DNA of 28,340 nucleotides, taken from contig CAZYBP010000008.1 of NCBI GenBank assembly GCA_964645555.1, positions 1 through 28,340 on the forward strand. The letters are read 5' to 3'. The number at the start of each line of letters is the position of its first letter. The stretch's first letter is position 1. Source of the DNA: 2-02-FULL-38-15 sp964645555. Its GTDB lineage: Bacteria > Patescibacteriota > Microgenomatia > Daviesbacterales > UBA10151. Below, piece after piece: positions 7,342-14,738 of the stretch. The notes below the pieces were generated by a model that was not told the origin of the DNA, searched no databases, and worked only from the letters and a program-made list of their open reading frames with translations. A program made the translations under genes and the position numbers.

Positions 7342-7511
7342 CTGTCTAAATGGAATAACCTCATTCATGACATGCTCCACAAATTTGCGACACATGTTGC
7401 AGAACTTTTACGGTTTTGCCTCCGTCGTAGTAATTCCTTTTGGGATTTCTCCTACGCAGCTTGTTTACTGCGGTAAACTCAAACGCTTTTGAAATATTCA
7501 GTTGTATTTTT

Positions 7512-7539
7512 AGTATAACACAAAAATTTTTCTTGTCAA
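7512..7539 (-). promoter_or_regulatory. argH-argG operon promoter
   Basis: A perfect TTGACA (7534-7539) and TATACT (7512-7517) are separated by 16 bases on the minus strand, between the rpsI stop and the T-box leader. This is one of the best promoter matches in the window and gives the arginine operon its own start. Confidence 0.8.
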
Positions 7540-7562
7540 ATTCCTATGGGGTATACAATAAA

Positions 7563-7982
7563 TTAACGTTTTGGAGATTGTTTTTTAGCTCTTGCTTTTT
7601 GAGCATTACCGTATTTTCTTCTTTCTTTAACCCTAGCATCTCTAGTTAAAAAACCTTCCCTTTTTAGAGTGACTCTTAAGGCAGGCTCTGTTTTGGCTAA
7701 AGCTCTGGCAATTCCGTGTATCATTGCTCCGAGCTGAGCCACTTTTCCTCCACCTTCTACTCTAACTGAAAAAGAATATTTTCCCAGAGTTTTAGTAAGC
7801 TCTAATGGCCGATTGTATAGTTTTTGAAAAATCTGCCCTAAAAAGTATTCGGCTATCGGCTTACCATTAATAGTAATCTGACCGCTGCCAGGCAAAATTC
7901 TCACCCGGGCGACTGCTTCTTTTCTTCTGCCAACTGTTGCAACTATACCGTTTTTGTTCTTTTGATTATTTTCTGGATCCAT
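7563..7982 (-). CDS. rpsI: 30S ribosomal protein uS9
   Basis: A 139-residue uS9 of the small-subunit head. The family start VGRRKEAVARVRI, the QLGAMIHGIARAL helix and the basic tail with RDARVKERRKYG are all present. The tail ends QSPKR instead of the usual QFSKR; its terminal arginine is the residue that reaches P-site tRNA. The gene follows rplM by 13 bases, the conserved uL13-uS9 pair, and is the last gene of the ribosomal superoperon. An AAAGAG site lies just upstream of the ATG. Confidence 0.97.
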   Translation of the reverse strand: MDPENNQKNKNGIVATVGRRKEAVARVRILPGSGQITINGKPIAEYFLGQIFQKLYNRPLELTKTLGKYSFSVRVEGGGKVAQLGAMIHGIARALAKTEPALRVTLKREGFLTRDARVKERRKYGNAQKARAKKQSPKR

Positions 7983-7995
7983 TAGTAAACTCTTT

Positions 7996-8415
7996 CTAGC
8001 TTATTTTAACTTGCTTTTGGAAAGTATGGTCTTCCCCTGCAAAAACTTTTAGCTTTTTGATCATTTCTCTGCCTAATTTAGTCCGCGGTAACATCCCTGC
8101 TACTGCATGTTCAATCACAAACTCAGGTTTTCTTTCTATTATTTTATCAAAAGTTTCAACTTTAAGTCCCCCCGGATAACCTGAATGGCGTTTATATTCT
8201 TTGGTTTGCATTTTTTTGCCAGTCAGTTTTACTTTTGCCGCATTAGTCACTACCACAAAGTCTCCGGTATCTAAATAAGGTACATACTCAGGCTTTTTTT
8301 TACCCATTAAGATAGTAGCCACCTCTGTTGCTAGCCTGCCTAAAACTTTATCCTTGGCATCTATTAAATGCCACTCTCTTTTGATATTTTTAGCTGATAA
8401 TTTATTTGTACTCAT
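7996..8415 (-). CDS. rplM: 50S ribosomal protein uL13
   Basis: A 139-residue uL13 of normal length, an early-assembly large-subunit protein. Typical segments are WHLIDAKDKVLGRLATEVA, GDFVVVTNAAKVKLTGKK, the YKRHSGYPGG loop and the AVAGMLPRTKLGR helix. The ATG at 8415 is preceded directly by a degenerate GACTAG-type repeat and has no Shine-Dalgarno site. It is joined to the alpha operon after rplQ and precedes rpsI. Confidence 0.97.
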   Translation of the reverse strand: MSTNKLSAKNIKREWHLIDAKDKVLGRLATEVATILMGKKKPEYVPYLDTGDFVVVTNAAKVKLTGKKMQTKEYKRHSGYPGGLKVETFDKIIERKPEFVIEHAVAGMLPRTKLGREMIKKLKVFAGEDHTFQKQVKIS

Positions 8416-8441
8416 AGTGACTAGTCGCTAGAGTCTAGGAC
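8413..8441 (-). repeat. Degenerate GACTAG-type short repeat before rplM
   Basis: The rplQ-rplM junction is filled by overlapping variants of one unit on the minus strand (CTAGACT, CTAGCGACTAGT, CACT). It runs up to the rplM ATG and takes the place of a ribosome binding site. Confidence 0.5.
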
Positions 8442-8968
8442 TTTTTACTTCCCCTTTTTGTAATTTTAACTGGTTTACGTTTTGCAGCTACCTTTTTAGG
8501 CTTTGTTTGTGTCTTCTTTAAAACTTTTTTCTCCACTTTTTCCCCTGACTCTTGACTCTCGACTCCAGACTCTTTCTTAATTGGTTTTAAATTCTCACTA
8601 CCAATAATGCTCATTTTTACTAAGGTGGCCTGATCTCCTTTTCTTGTCCCGATTCTGACCAAAGTAGTAAACCCGGATATCCTATTTTCCAATTTAGGAA
8701 CAATCTCTTTTACTAATCTCTCTCTTAAGTCCTTATTTGCTAAATAACTTTGCAATAAATATTGGGTGTTCTTATTGCGATTTGCAACAACTTGTTCCTT
8801 TTTGGCTAGGCTAATAATCCTATCAACCATTCCCTTGATTGCCTTAGCTTTAGTTTCCGAGGTAGTAATAGTTCCGTACGTCAAAAGAGATTGGACTAAA
8901 CTTTTAAACAGTCCCTGTCGCTCATTTTTATTTCTGCCAAGCTTTCTGCCATAAACTCTATGCCTCAC
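8435..8968 (-). CDS. rplQ: 50S ribosomal protein bL17 with extended tail
   Basis: bL17 lies near the exit of the peptide tunnel. Residues 1-125 carry the family core (MRHRVYGRKLGRN, LVQSLLTYGTITTSETKAKA). The start is GTG at 8968, inside the rpoA end (11-base overlap), supported by the family start MRHR and an AGGGGG site ten bases upstream. At 177 residues it is about 50 longer than the core family. The extra C-terminus is lysine-rich and includes ESGVESQESGE, encoded by a GAGTC-type repeat (8542-8573). Confidence 0.96.
   Translation of the reverse strand: MRHRVYGRKLGRNKNERQGLFKSLVQSLLTYGTITTSETKAKAIKGMVDRIISLAKKEQVVANRNKNTQYLLQSYLANKDLRERLVKEIVPKLENRISGFTTLVRIGTRKGDQATLVKMSIIGSENLKPIKKESGVESQESGEKVEKKVLKKTQTKPKKVAAKRKPVKITKRGSKKS
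8542..8573 (-). repeat. GAGTC-type short repeat inside the rplQ tail
   Basis: On the minus strand variants of GAGTCTG, GAGTCGA, GAGTCAA and GAGTCAGG follow one another in frame and encode the Glu-Ser-rich part of the bL17 tail. Confidence 0.5.
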
Positions 8969-9863
8969 GCAAAGACAACCCCCTCTCAGAAAGCTTTTCG
9001 GTAATTAGACTTAATGATTTAGTACCCAGGTTTTTAGCCTTTAATAATTGATTTCTTGGCATATTTATTAAATCCTCAATAGTATTTATTTCTATGGCTT
9101 TCAAAGCATTAGTGATTCTAACAGGTAAGTCTAACTCTTCTATTGTAAGTTTCAGTGTCTCTTCAGAAATGGTTGACCCTTGTTCCTCTACTTCTTGTTC
9201 CAGGTCGGGTTCGTAAACTTTCCTAAAGGTTTCGGAAAGAATTTTTGAGGCTTCATTTAAGGCATTCAAAGGAGTAACACTACCATCAGTAGTAATATCT
9301 AAAGTTAGTTTATCAAAATCAGTCCTTCTGCCAACCCTAGTTGGATCAACAGAATAATTTACAGCCACCACAGGAGAAAATAACGCATCCACAGCAATTG
9401 ACCCAATTTCATTTGTCTTTCTTTCTTCCGCAACAGAATAACCTTTTCCGGCCTCTGCTGTCATTTCCATATTAAGTTTTGCTTTTGGATCGGTCAACGT
9501 AGCTATTAATTGCTCGGGATTTACTATTTCTCCGTCACCTTCTATCTCAAAATCTCCAGCTTTAACCTGTTTCTTTCCTGAAGCTTTAACAGTCAATTTG
9601 ATTGGTTTGTCAGAATTAATTTGCAAACGAACCTTTTTCAAATTTAATATTATTTCGATGACATCTTCTAAAACACCGTCAATGGTAGAAAATTGATGGG
9701 CTACACCGTCAATTTTGACAGAAGTAATTGCTGCACCTTTAAGTAAACCCAACAGTATTCTTCTTAAACTGTTTCCTAAGGTATGACCAAAGCCTGCCTC
9801 TAAAGGCTCAACGGTTAGCTTGGCATAATTGTCTTTTTCTAGTTCTGTTTTGACCTTAAACAT
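8958..9863 (-). CDS. rpoA: RNA polymerase alpha subunit
   Basis: A 301-residue alpha subunit with both domains. The N-terminal dimerisation domain (about 1-225) has the typical GFGHTLGNSLRRILL (24-38) and the VGRRTDFDKLTLDI segment. The C-terminal domain (about 235-301) keeps the residues that bind UP elements in E. coli: the equivalents of R265, N268 and K271 are R249, N252 and K255 in VRITNALKA. The linker is short and glutamate-rich. It sits between rpsD and rplQ, the usual alpha-operon place. No Shine-Dalgarno site is evident before the ATG at 9863. Confidence 0.98.
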   Translation of the reverse strand: MFKVKTELEKDNYAKLTVEPLEAGFGHTLGNSLRRILLGLLKGAAITSVKIDGVAHQFSTIDGVLEDVIEIILNLKKVRLQINSDKPIKLTVKASGKKQVKAGDFEIEGDGEIVNPEQLIATLTDPKAKLNMEMTAEAGKGYSVAEERKTNEIGSIAVDALFSPVVAVNYSVDPTRVGRRTDFDKLTLDITTDGSVTPLNALNEASKILSETFRKVYEPDLEQEVEEQGSTISEETLKLTIEELDLPVRITNALKAIEINTIEDLINMPRNQLLKAKNLGTKSLSLITEKLSERGLSLREA

Positions 9864-9874
9864 TTTGAATTGAT

Positions 9875-10477
9875 CTATCGACTATAATATTCAACAATAA
9901 GTTGCTCGTCGATGGATTGCTCCATTTCCTCCCGCTCGGGACTTCTTAAAACCTTGCCTATGGTAGCTTTCCTTTCAAGCCAACCAGGCAAGGTATCAGT
10001 TTCCTCTAAGCTTTTTTGAACCTGAGTATTATCTCTTATTTGATCAGATAATGCAATAGTCTGTCCCACTTTGACTTTATAGGAAGGAATTGACACCTTT
10101 TTGTGATCTACCCTAATATGTCCATGTGATACAAGTTGCCTGGCAAAGGCACGGCTTTTGGCAAATCCTAACCTGAAAACTACATTATCTAACCTAGTTT
10201 CCAGATATTGAAGTAAGGTCAAACCGGTAGCTCCTCTAACTTTACCCGCCTTTTGTACTAATCCCTTAAATTGTTTTTCCAACAATCCGTAAAACCTTTT
10301 GGCTTTTTGTTTTTCCCGTAATTGTAAACCATACTCTGAAGTTCTCCGACGCATTTTCGCTCCATGTTGACCTGGAGGTAAAGCACCCTTTCTTTCTAAT
10401 GCCTTAGCATCCTTGGCAAACAAAGGTAAACCTTCTCTTCTGGATAATCTTCTTTTCGGTCCTGTATAACGTGCCAT
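9875..10477 (-). CDS. rpsD: 30S ribosomal protein uS4
   Basis: A 200-residue uS4, a primary 16S rRNA binder of the small-subunit body. The N-terminal part lacks cysteines, so it is the zinc-free form. The S4 RNA-binding domain is visible around residues 91-150 (LETRLDNVVFRLGFAKSRAFARQLVSHGHIRVD), and the GALPPGQHG segment is typical. The ATG overlaps the rpsK stop as TAATG, and AAGGAG lies nine bases upstream. In many bacteria uS4 represses this operon, but no pseudoknot was identified here. Confidence 0.98.
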   Translation of the reverse strand: MARYTGPKRRLSRREGLPLFAKDAKALERKGALPPGQHGAKMRRRTSEYGLQLREKQKAKRFYGLLEKQFKGLVQKAGKVRGATGLTLLQYLETRLDNVVFRLGFAKSRAFARQLVSHGHIRVDHKKVSIPSYKVKVGQTIALSDQIRDNTQVQKSLEETDTLPGWLERKATIGKVLRSPEREEMEQSIDEQLIVEYYSR

Positions 10478-10869
10478 TATACTCGTCTCCTTTTTTTGGC
10501 TCTTGGACCATTATGTGGGATAGGAGTCACATCGGCAATCATAGTGATGTTTATTCCGGCACCCCTTAAAGCCTTAATTGTGGCATCCCTACCCGGTCCT
10601 GGTCCTTTAATATACACTTCACAAGAGATCATCCCCATACCCTTGGCTTTTTGTGCTACTGTTTCCATTGCCGAAATAGCAGCAAAGGGGGTGGCCTTAC
10701 GGGCACCCTTAAAACCGGAATTACCAGAAGACCCCCAGGCTAAAGTACTACCCTGACTATCTGTTAAAGTAACTAGGGTATTGTTGAAGGTAGCTGTCAC
10801 ATAGACTCTACCGTTTGTTACTTTTTTCTCTACAGTTTGTTTTTTTGGTTTAATTGCTTTTTTTGTCAT
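10477..10869 (-). CDS. rpsK: 30S ribosomal protein uS11
   Basis: A 130-residue uS11 of the small-subunit platform. The typical ATFNNTLVTLTD, GFKGARKATPFAA and GPGPGRDATIKALRGAG segments are present. The C-terminal DVTPIPHNGPR keeps the N120-G121 pair, the position that is isomerised to isoaspartate in other bacteria. The C-terminus is very basic (KKRRRV). It sits four bases after rpsM and overlaps rpsD. Confidence 0.98.
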   Translation of the reverse strand: MTKKAIKPKKQTVEKKVTNGRVYVTATFNNTLVTLTDSQGSTLAWGSSGNSGFKGARKATPFAAISAMETVAQKAKGMGMISCEVYIKGPGPGRDATIKALRGAGINITMIADVTPIPHNGPRAKKRRRV

Positions 10870-10873
10870 AGTT

Positions 10874-11287
10874 TTATGTTGACTTAGCTTCTGCGGTTGG
10901 GCCGCCTGTCTTTGACACTACTTCCTTCCTTACAGTTCCCACAGTCTTTCTCTTACCTCTTTTAGTCCTAGCATTAGATCTTGTTCTTTGACCTCTGGCC
11001 GGTAGACCTTTTCTGTGTCTTGTACCCCTATAACTACCTATTTCCTCTAGTCTTTTAATATTTTGTTCAATCTCTTGCCTTAAATCTCCCTCTACTTTAA
11101 ATTTATCAACACACTTTTGTATTCTATTTATCTCCTCCTCAGTTAAATCTTTTATCCTTTTACTCGCCTCGACTTGAGCATCCTTGATAACTTTAACCAC
11201 ATTAGATCTACCTATACCGTAAATTACGGTTAAGCCGATATCTACTCTTTTATTGTCCGGCAAATCAACTCCTGCAATTCTAGCCAT
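10874..11287 (-). CDS. rpsM: 30S ribosomal protein uS13
   Basis: A 137-residue uS13 of the 30S head, which contacts uL5 across the subunits and P-site tRNA. The helix-two-turn-helix region (MARIAGVDLPDNKRV, YGIGRSN) and the signature GSYRGTRHRKGLPARGQRTRSNARTKRG are complete. The C-terminal tail is about 20 residues longer than in E. coli. It begins two bases after the rpmJ stop in the canonical infA-rpmJ-rpsM-rpsK order. Confidence 0.98.
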   Translation of the reverse strand: MARIAGVDLPDNKRVDIGLTVIYGIGRSNVVKVIKDAQVEASKRIKDLTEEEINRIQKCVDKFKVEGDLRQEIEQNIKRLEEIGSYRGTRHRKGLPARGQRTRSNARTKRGKRKTVGTVRKEVVSKTGGPTAEAKST

Positions 11288-11289
11288 AA

Positions 11290-11406
11290 TTAACCTTGCC
11301 TTTGCTTATGTCTTGGGTCACGAGGACAGATGACATATAATATGCCTTCACGCTTAACTATTTTACAAAATTTACATCTTGCTTTAATACTTGCCTGTAC
11401 GTTCAT
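11290..11406 (-). CDS. rpmJ: 50S ribosomal protein bL36
   Basis: A 38-residue bL36 read directly from the sequence: it begins MNVQASIKARCKFCKIVKRE and ends PRHKQRQG. The zinc ribbon is intact: C11, C14, C27 and H33, with one extra residue between the last Cys and His compared with the usual form. It is the zinc-binding type. It lies between infA and rpsM, its normal place. Confidence 0.95.
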   Translation of the reverse strand: MNVQASIKARCKFCKIVKREGILYVICPRDPRHKQRQG

Positions 11407-11432
11407 ATTTTTACTGTTTACGCTTTACCCTA
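11407..11432 (-). repeat. GGTAAAGCG-type short repeat between infA and rpmJ
   Basis: The junction reads GGTAAAGCGTAAACAGTAAA on the minus strand, variants of the same GTAAA/GCGTAAA unit found near rplN (17941-17972) and in rpsQ. It fills the intergenic space before the rpmJ ATG. Confidence 0.45.
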
Positions 11433-11672
11433 CTTAAGTCTAAATGTAATCCGCCCCTTATCCAAATCATATTCCGGACTCATTTCTACCCTCACCCTGT
11501 CTCCCTCAAGTAACCTAATATAATGCATCCTCATTTTACCTGAAATATGGCATAAAATTATCCTACCAATTAATTCAGGCAGGTCACGACTAATTTCAAT
11601 CTGCACTCTAAATAAGGTATTGGGCAACACTTCTACAACTTTACCCTCTACCTCATATGCATTTTTTGCCAT
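11430..11672 (-). CDS. infA: Translation initiation factor IF-1
   Basis: An 80-residue S1/OB-fold IF-1, which binds the ribosomal A site during initiation. The core VEGKVVEVLPNTLFRVQI, the HISGKMRMHYIRLLEGDRVRVE segment and DLDKGRITFR match the family. It is about eight residues longer than the E. coli protein because of a small insertion around SRDLPELIGR. The region before it carries a promoter-like sequence, so the infA-to-rpsI part may also be transcribed separately. Confidence 0.97.
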   Translation of the reverse strand: MAKNAYEVEGKVVEVLPNTLFRVQIEISRDLPELIGRIILCHISGKMRMHYIRLLEGDRVRVEMSPEYDLDKGRITFRLK

Positions 11673-11686
11673 ACTTCAAGAAAACT

Positions 11687-11715
11687 ATTCTATCAAAACT
11701 AGCTTCAGTTTACAA
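11687..11715 (-). promoter_or_regulatory. Possible internal promoter before infA
   Basis: TTGTAA (11710-11715) and TAGAAT (11687-11692), with a TGA extension, are 17 bases apart on the minus strand, between map and infA. A 14-base leader would result. Confidence 0.5.
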
Positions 11716-11724
11716 CCCATAGGA

Positions 11725-12486
11725 TTAGAACTTAGTTAAAACTTCAGCTGCTTTTTTACCTACAACCACTGTCATTTCAAAAAGCCCGGATAAAGCTTTA
11801 TCCGCCGTTGAATATGTCCACCCATCTTGTTCTAAGACTACATCATACTTGCCCATAGCATAAATTACCTCAATTGCCAAAGTCATTCCAGCCTTAAGTT
11901 GCATACCCGTACCCTTTTGACCATAACCAGGCACTTGCGGATCCTCGTGTAACTGCTTACCGACACCATGTCCTACCAGACTCCTCACCACTGAGTATCC
12001 TGCTTTTTCAACCCTCGTTTGTATGGCGTTGGAGATATCTCCAACGCTATTTCCGTCCACAGCTTGAACAATTCCATCCCACAGGGCCGCTTGTCCTACT
12101 TCTAGAAATTTCTTTTTTCCTTCTCTATCTTCCATCTTCAATCTCCCATCTTCCGCTAATACCGTCCAAGCACAATCCGTATGCCAACCTTTATACTCAA
12201 CAGCCAAGTCTACACTGACTAAATCTCCTTTGTTAATTTTTCTTTCTGTAGGTATACCATGAACCACTTGTTCATTAATAGTGATGCAAGTTGCAAAATT
12301 GTAATTTGGGACTGTTTTGTATGACAAATCCCCACCCAATCGGTAAATCTCTTCTTGGGCAATTTTATCCAACTCCAATCCATTTACATCCAGCTTAACT
12401 GATTCTACTGTTTTTTTTAAAGCAGCTGCTGCAATTTGACCGCTTTTTTTCATTAATTTCAACTCGTAGGGATTTCTTGGTTTCAT
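11725..12486 (-). CDS. map: Type I methionine aminopeptidase
   Basis: Removes the initiator methionine from new proteins. The pita-bread fold's metal ligands are visible: D93 (VSVDLAVEY), D104 (WHTDCAWT), H173 (GHGVGKQLHEDP), E206 (AIEVIYAMG) and E237 (FEMTVVV), with the substrate-binding histidines H76 and H180. Two motifs differ from the usual form: IEPM is IEVI and the FEHT motif is FEMT. Residues 112-123 (EDGRLKMEDREG) are an insertion encoded by a GGAAGAT-type repeat. At 253 residues the length is near normal. It lies in the secY-adk-map-infA string with a five-base gap to adk. Confidence 0.97.
   Translation of the reverse strand: MKPRNPYELKLMKKSGQIAAAALKKTVESVKLDVNGLELDKIAQEEIYRLGGDLSYKTVPNYNFATCITINEQVVHGIPTERKINKGDLVSVDLAVEYKGWHTDCAWTVLAEDGRLKMEDREGKKKFLEVGQAALWDGIVQAVDGNSVGDISNAIQTRVEKAGYSVVRSLVGHGVGKQLHEDPQVPGYGQKGTGMQLKAGMTLAIEVIYAMGKYDVVLEQDGWTYSTADKALSGLFEMTVVVGKKAAEVLTKF
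12026..12047 (-). repeat. Perfect 22-base palindrome inside map
   Basis: The half-site GCGTTGGAGAT is followed directly by its exact reverse complement, with no loop. It lies in the codons for SVGDISNA of MetAP. Confidence 0.7.
12119..12154 (-). repeat. GGAAGAT-type short repeat inside map
   Basis: On the minus strand GGAAGATGG, GAGATTGAAGATGG and AAGATAGAG follow each other in frame and encode the extra EDGRLKMEDREG segment between two MetAP beta strands. Confidence 0.55.
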
Positions 12487-12491
12487 AAATT

Positions 12492-13016
12492 CTATACAGA
12501 TTTTCTAAGCTCATCTTGAATTTTTTCTATGCTGCCAATTCCATCTATCTCATTCAACTTGTTCTGCTTACGGTAATAGTCCAGCAATGGCTTTGTTTGC
12601 TCGTGATATAAATACAAACGGGTTTTAATCAACTTAGGGGTATCATCTGCCCGGCCTCTACTCATTAATCGTTTTATTACTTCCTCATCCGGTACATTCA
12701 AATAAAAAACTTTATCAAAGTCAGGATTAAAGATTTCAGCTTGGCGGATATTCCTAGGATAACCATCTAAAATAAATCCACTTTGGCAATCATTTTCACC
12801 TAGTCTTTTTTGCACTATTGCTGCAGTTGTTTCATCATCAACTAGTTTACCTTCGCTTAAAATTGTTTTTACTCTTTGCGCTTCTAAGCTTTCTTCTTGT
12901 GATAACTTACGGAATATGTCGCCTGTGCTAATTTTGGGGATATTTAAAAATTGGGATAGTAAATCAGCTTGAGTTGATTTACCAGAACCCTGAGGACCAA
13001 TTAGTAAAATCTTCAT
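12492..13016 (-). CDS. adk: Adenylate kinase, short-LID form
   Basis: Converts ATP and AMP to two ADP. The P-loop GPQGSGKST (7-15), the AMP-binding STGD (30-33), the DGYPRN motif (84-89) and the RGRADDTPKLIKTRL arginine region (from 120) are present. At 174 residues it has a very short LID without the zinc-type or 27-residue LID of long forms. The ATG at 13016 has AAGGT seven bases upstream and lies five bases after secY. The secY-adk-map order is standard. Confidence 0.96.
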   Translation of the reverse strand: MKILLIGPQGSGKSTQADLLSQFLNIPKISTGDIFRKLSQEESLEAQRVKTILSEGKLVDDETTAAIVQKRLGENDCQSGFILDGYPRNIRQAEIFNPDFDKVFYLNVPDEEVIKRLMSRGRADDTPKLIKTRLYLYHEQTKPLLDYYRKQNKLNEIDGIGSIEKIQDELRKSV

Positions 13017-13021
13017 AATAA

Positions 13022-14311
13022 TTACCTTCTGGCAAATACCTCATAGCTTCTTTCAATCATTTTACTCTCAAACTGTTTAGCAGTATCCAATATGACAGAA
13101 ACCACAATCAAGAGACCTGTTCCGCCCAAAATCAAAGTTTTTATGCCGGTGATTTGCGAAGCAATCGAAGGCAAAATGGCAATCGTTCCCAAAAACAGTG
13201 CTCCACTTAGTGTTATTCTAACCATAATATAGTTTAAAAAGGCTGCAGTTTGAGTTCCTGGCCTAATTCCGGGGATAAAACCACCATATTTTTTAATCTC
13301 ATCTGATACTTTAGTAGGATTAAAGATTACTGCTGTATAAAAGAAGGTAAATCCTACTACCAATGCAAAATAAACAAGGTTGTAAATTATTCCATCAGGA
13401 GTAAAATTTGTAGCAAGTATCCTACCCAAAGAGGCAAGCTGAGGCTGATTTAAATTAGCTAAAAAAGACCCGGCAAAAGATGGTACTAATACTAAAGAAA
13501 CAGCAAATATAATAGGGATCACTCCTGCTTGGTTAACACGGAGCGGCAGATAAGTCTGAGCGCCACTACCTTCTTTGTTACCCATAAATCTTCTAGCATA
13601 AACAATGGTAATTTGTCTCCGGCCCTCGTTAATAAACACTACCGCTGCAACTACAAGTACTGCAAGTGTAAGGAAAAATAAGATATTTAAAACCTGTGTT
13701 TGGTCAAAAATAGAAGCTGTTTGGGTAAATACAACCGGCACGCGGGCAACTATACCGGCAAATATTAATAGCGAGATACCATTACCGATACCATATTCTG
13801 TAATAAGTTCCCCCAGCCACATTAAAAACATTGCTCCAGCAGTCATTCCTACAATTATGGCGGCAATTTGAAGAGGACTGGTTTGCGAGAGTATTCCTTG
13901 GTTTCTTAGTAAAATAAACATTCCAATTGCTTGAACTAAACTTAAAGGCATCGATAAGTACCTGGTGTATTGATTAATCATTTGCCTGCCGTATTCCCCT
14001 TCTTTAGACAAAGCCTCCAGAGAGGGTATAATCATTGTTAAAAGTTGCATTATAATCGACGCGTTAATATAGGGATTTAAACCTAACGAAATAATAGAAA
14101 AATTGGCTAGTGTCCCTCCTGAAAAAATATCCAGTAAGCCCAGAAGTTGACTGGAGGAAAATAAGTTTTGTAAAGCTGCTAAATCAACACCGGAAACAGG
14201 AATATGAGCAACTATTCTAAAAATAATTACTATAATAAGGGTAATGAAAATTTTATTTCTTAATTCTTTAATTTTAAAAGCGGAAATTATAGGGGCAAGG
14301 ATACTAGACAT
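13022..14311 (-). CDS. secY: Protein translocase subunit SecY
   Basis: A 429-residue channel protein of the Sec translocon in the inner membrane. About ten hydrophobic segments can be read, beginning with the LRNKIFITLIIVIIFRI helix and the VSGVDLAAL plug region, plus the cytosolic loop with RRQITIVYARRF and the PLRVNQAGVIPIIFA segment. The start overlaps the end of rplO by eight bases and has AAAGG six bases upstream. Translational coupling to the ribosomal protein genes is therefore likely. Confidence 0.98.
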   Translation of the reverse strand: MSSILAPIISAFKIKELRNKIFITLIIVIIFRIVAHIPVSGVDLAALQNLFSSSQLLGLLDIFSGGTLANFSIISLGLNPYINASIIMQLLTMIIPSLEALSKEGEYGRQMINQYTRYLSMPLSLVQAIGMFILLRNQGILSQTSPLQIAAIIVGMTAGAMFLMWLGELITEYGIGNGISLLIFAGIVARVPVVFTQTASIFDQTQVLNILFFLTLAVLVVAAVVFINEGRRQITIVYARRFMGNKEGSGAQTYLPLRVNQAGVIPIIFAVSLVLVPSFAGSFLANLNQPQLASLGRILATNFTPDGIIYNLVYFALVVGFTFFYTAVIFNPTKVSDEIKKYGGFIPGIRPGTQTAAFLNYIMVRITLSGALFLGTIAILPSIASQITGIKTLILGGTGLLIVVSVILDTAKQFESKMIERSYEVFARR

Positions 14312-14738
14312 TCTCTACCTTTCCTCCGCTTTTCTCAACTTCAGCTTTAGCTTTTTTACTAAGCGGCAGTTTCACAGTTAAACTTACTTCTAATCCTTCT
14401 CCTAATATTTTTACCCCTTTTTTTACATCTTTTTTGCTAATTAAGTTGTTTTTTAGTAGTTGATCTAGATCAACTACTGTGCCCTTTTTAAAGATATTTA
14501 ACCTGCTTAAAGCAAGTGGTTTTTGTTTAACAGAAACTGCCCTATTACCCAACCCTCTTTTTAATGGTAGCTTTTTATAAAGAGGTAAGCCGGCCCCGGT
14601 AAATCCTGCCGGCATGCTGCCCCGGGCTTTTTGACCTTTAGTACCACGACCGGAGGTTTTACCTTTTTCAGAACCTAATCCGCGGCCGAGCCTTTTTTTA
14701 CTTCTAGTTGTAAGCTTTGTTAATTCATGTAGTTTCAT
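14304..14738 (-). CDS. rplO: 50S ribosomal protein uL15
   Basis: A 144-residue uL15, normal length. The glycine/arginine-rich N-terminus (RSKKRLGRGLGSEKGKTSGRG) that reaches into 23S rRNA and the FTGAGLPLYKKLPLKRG segment are typical. AAGGA precedes the ATG by four bases. Its start overlaps rpsE by 14 bases, so there is no room for rpmD (uL30), which normally separates the two genes. Confidence 0.97.
   Translation of the reverse strand: MKLHELTKLTTRSKKRLGRGLGSEKGKTSGRGTKGQKARGSMPAGFTGAGLPLYKKLPLKRGLGNRAVSVKQKPLALSRLNIFKKGTVVDLDQLLKNNLISKKDVKKGVKILGEGLEVSLTVKLPLSKKAKAEVEKSGGKVENV

Larger units (their letters stand above)
7235..7505 (-). promoter_or_regulatory. T-box leader of argH-argG
   Basis: A leader of about 270 bases. 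The T-box core AAGGTGGCACAGCC lies at 7290-7303 on the minus strand; its TGGC bulge (7296-7299) would pair with a tRNA end GCCA, meaning discriminator G73, which fits tRNA-Arg. ACAAGG (7300-7305) can pair with CCTTGT (7273-7278) as antiterminator, competing with the terminator at 7236-7279. A stem III (GTTATTCCATT/AATGGGATAAC, 7309-7319 with 7349-7359) precedes it. A stem I candidate spans 7399-7471, with a CGT triplet (7410-7412) on its 3' side as a tentative arginine specifier. Uncharged tRNA-Arg would switch the operon on. Stem I and the specifier are uncertain; the T-box and the switch are clear. Confidence 0.8.

Noticed and set aside
7288..7649. Two short plus-strand frames between argH and rpsI
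   Set aside because: They overlap the T-box leader and the end of rpsI on the opposite strand and look like no known protein.
10496..10756. Plus-strand frame of 86 codons inside rpsK
   Set aside because: It is the antisense shadow of a well-conserved uS11 gene.
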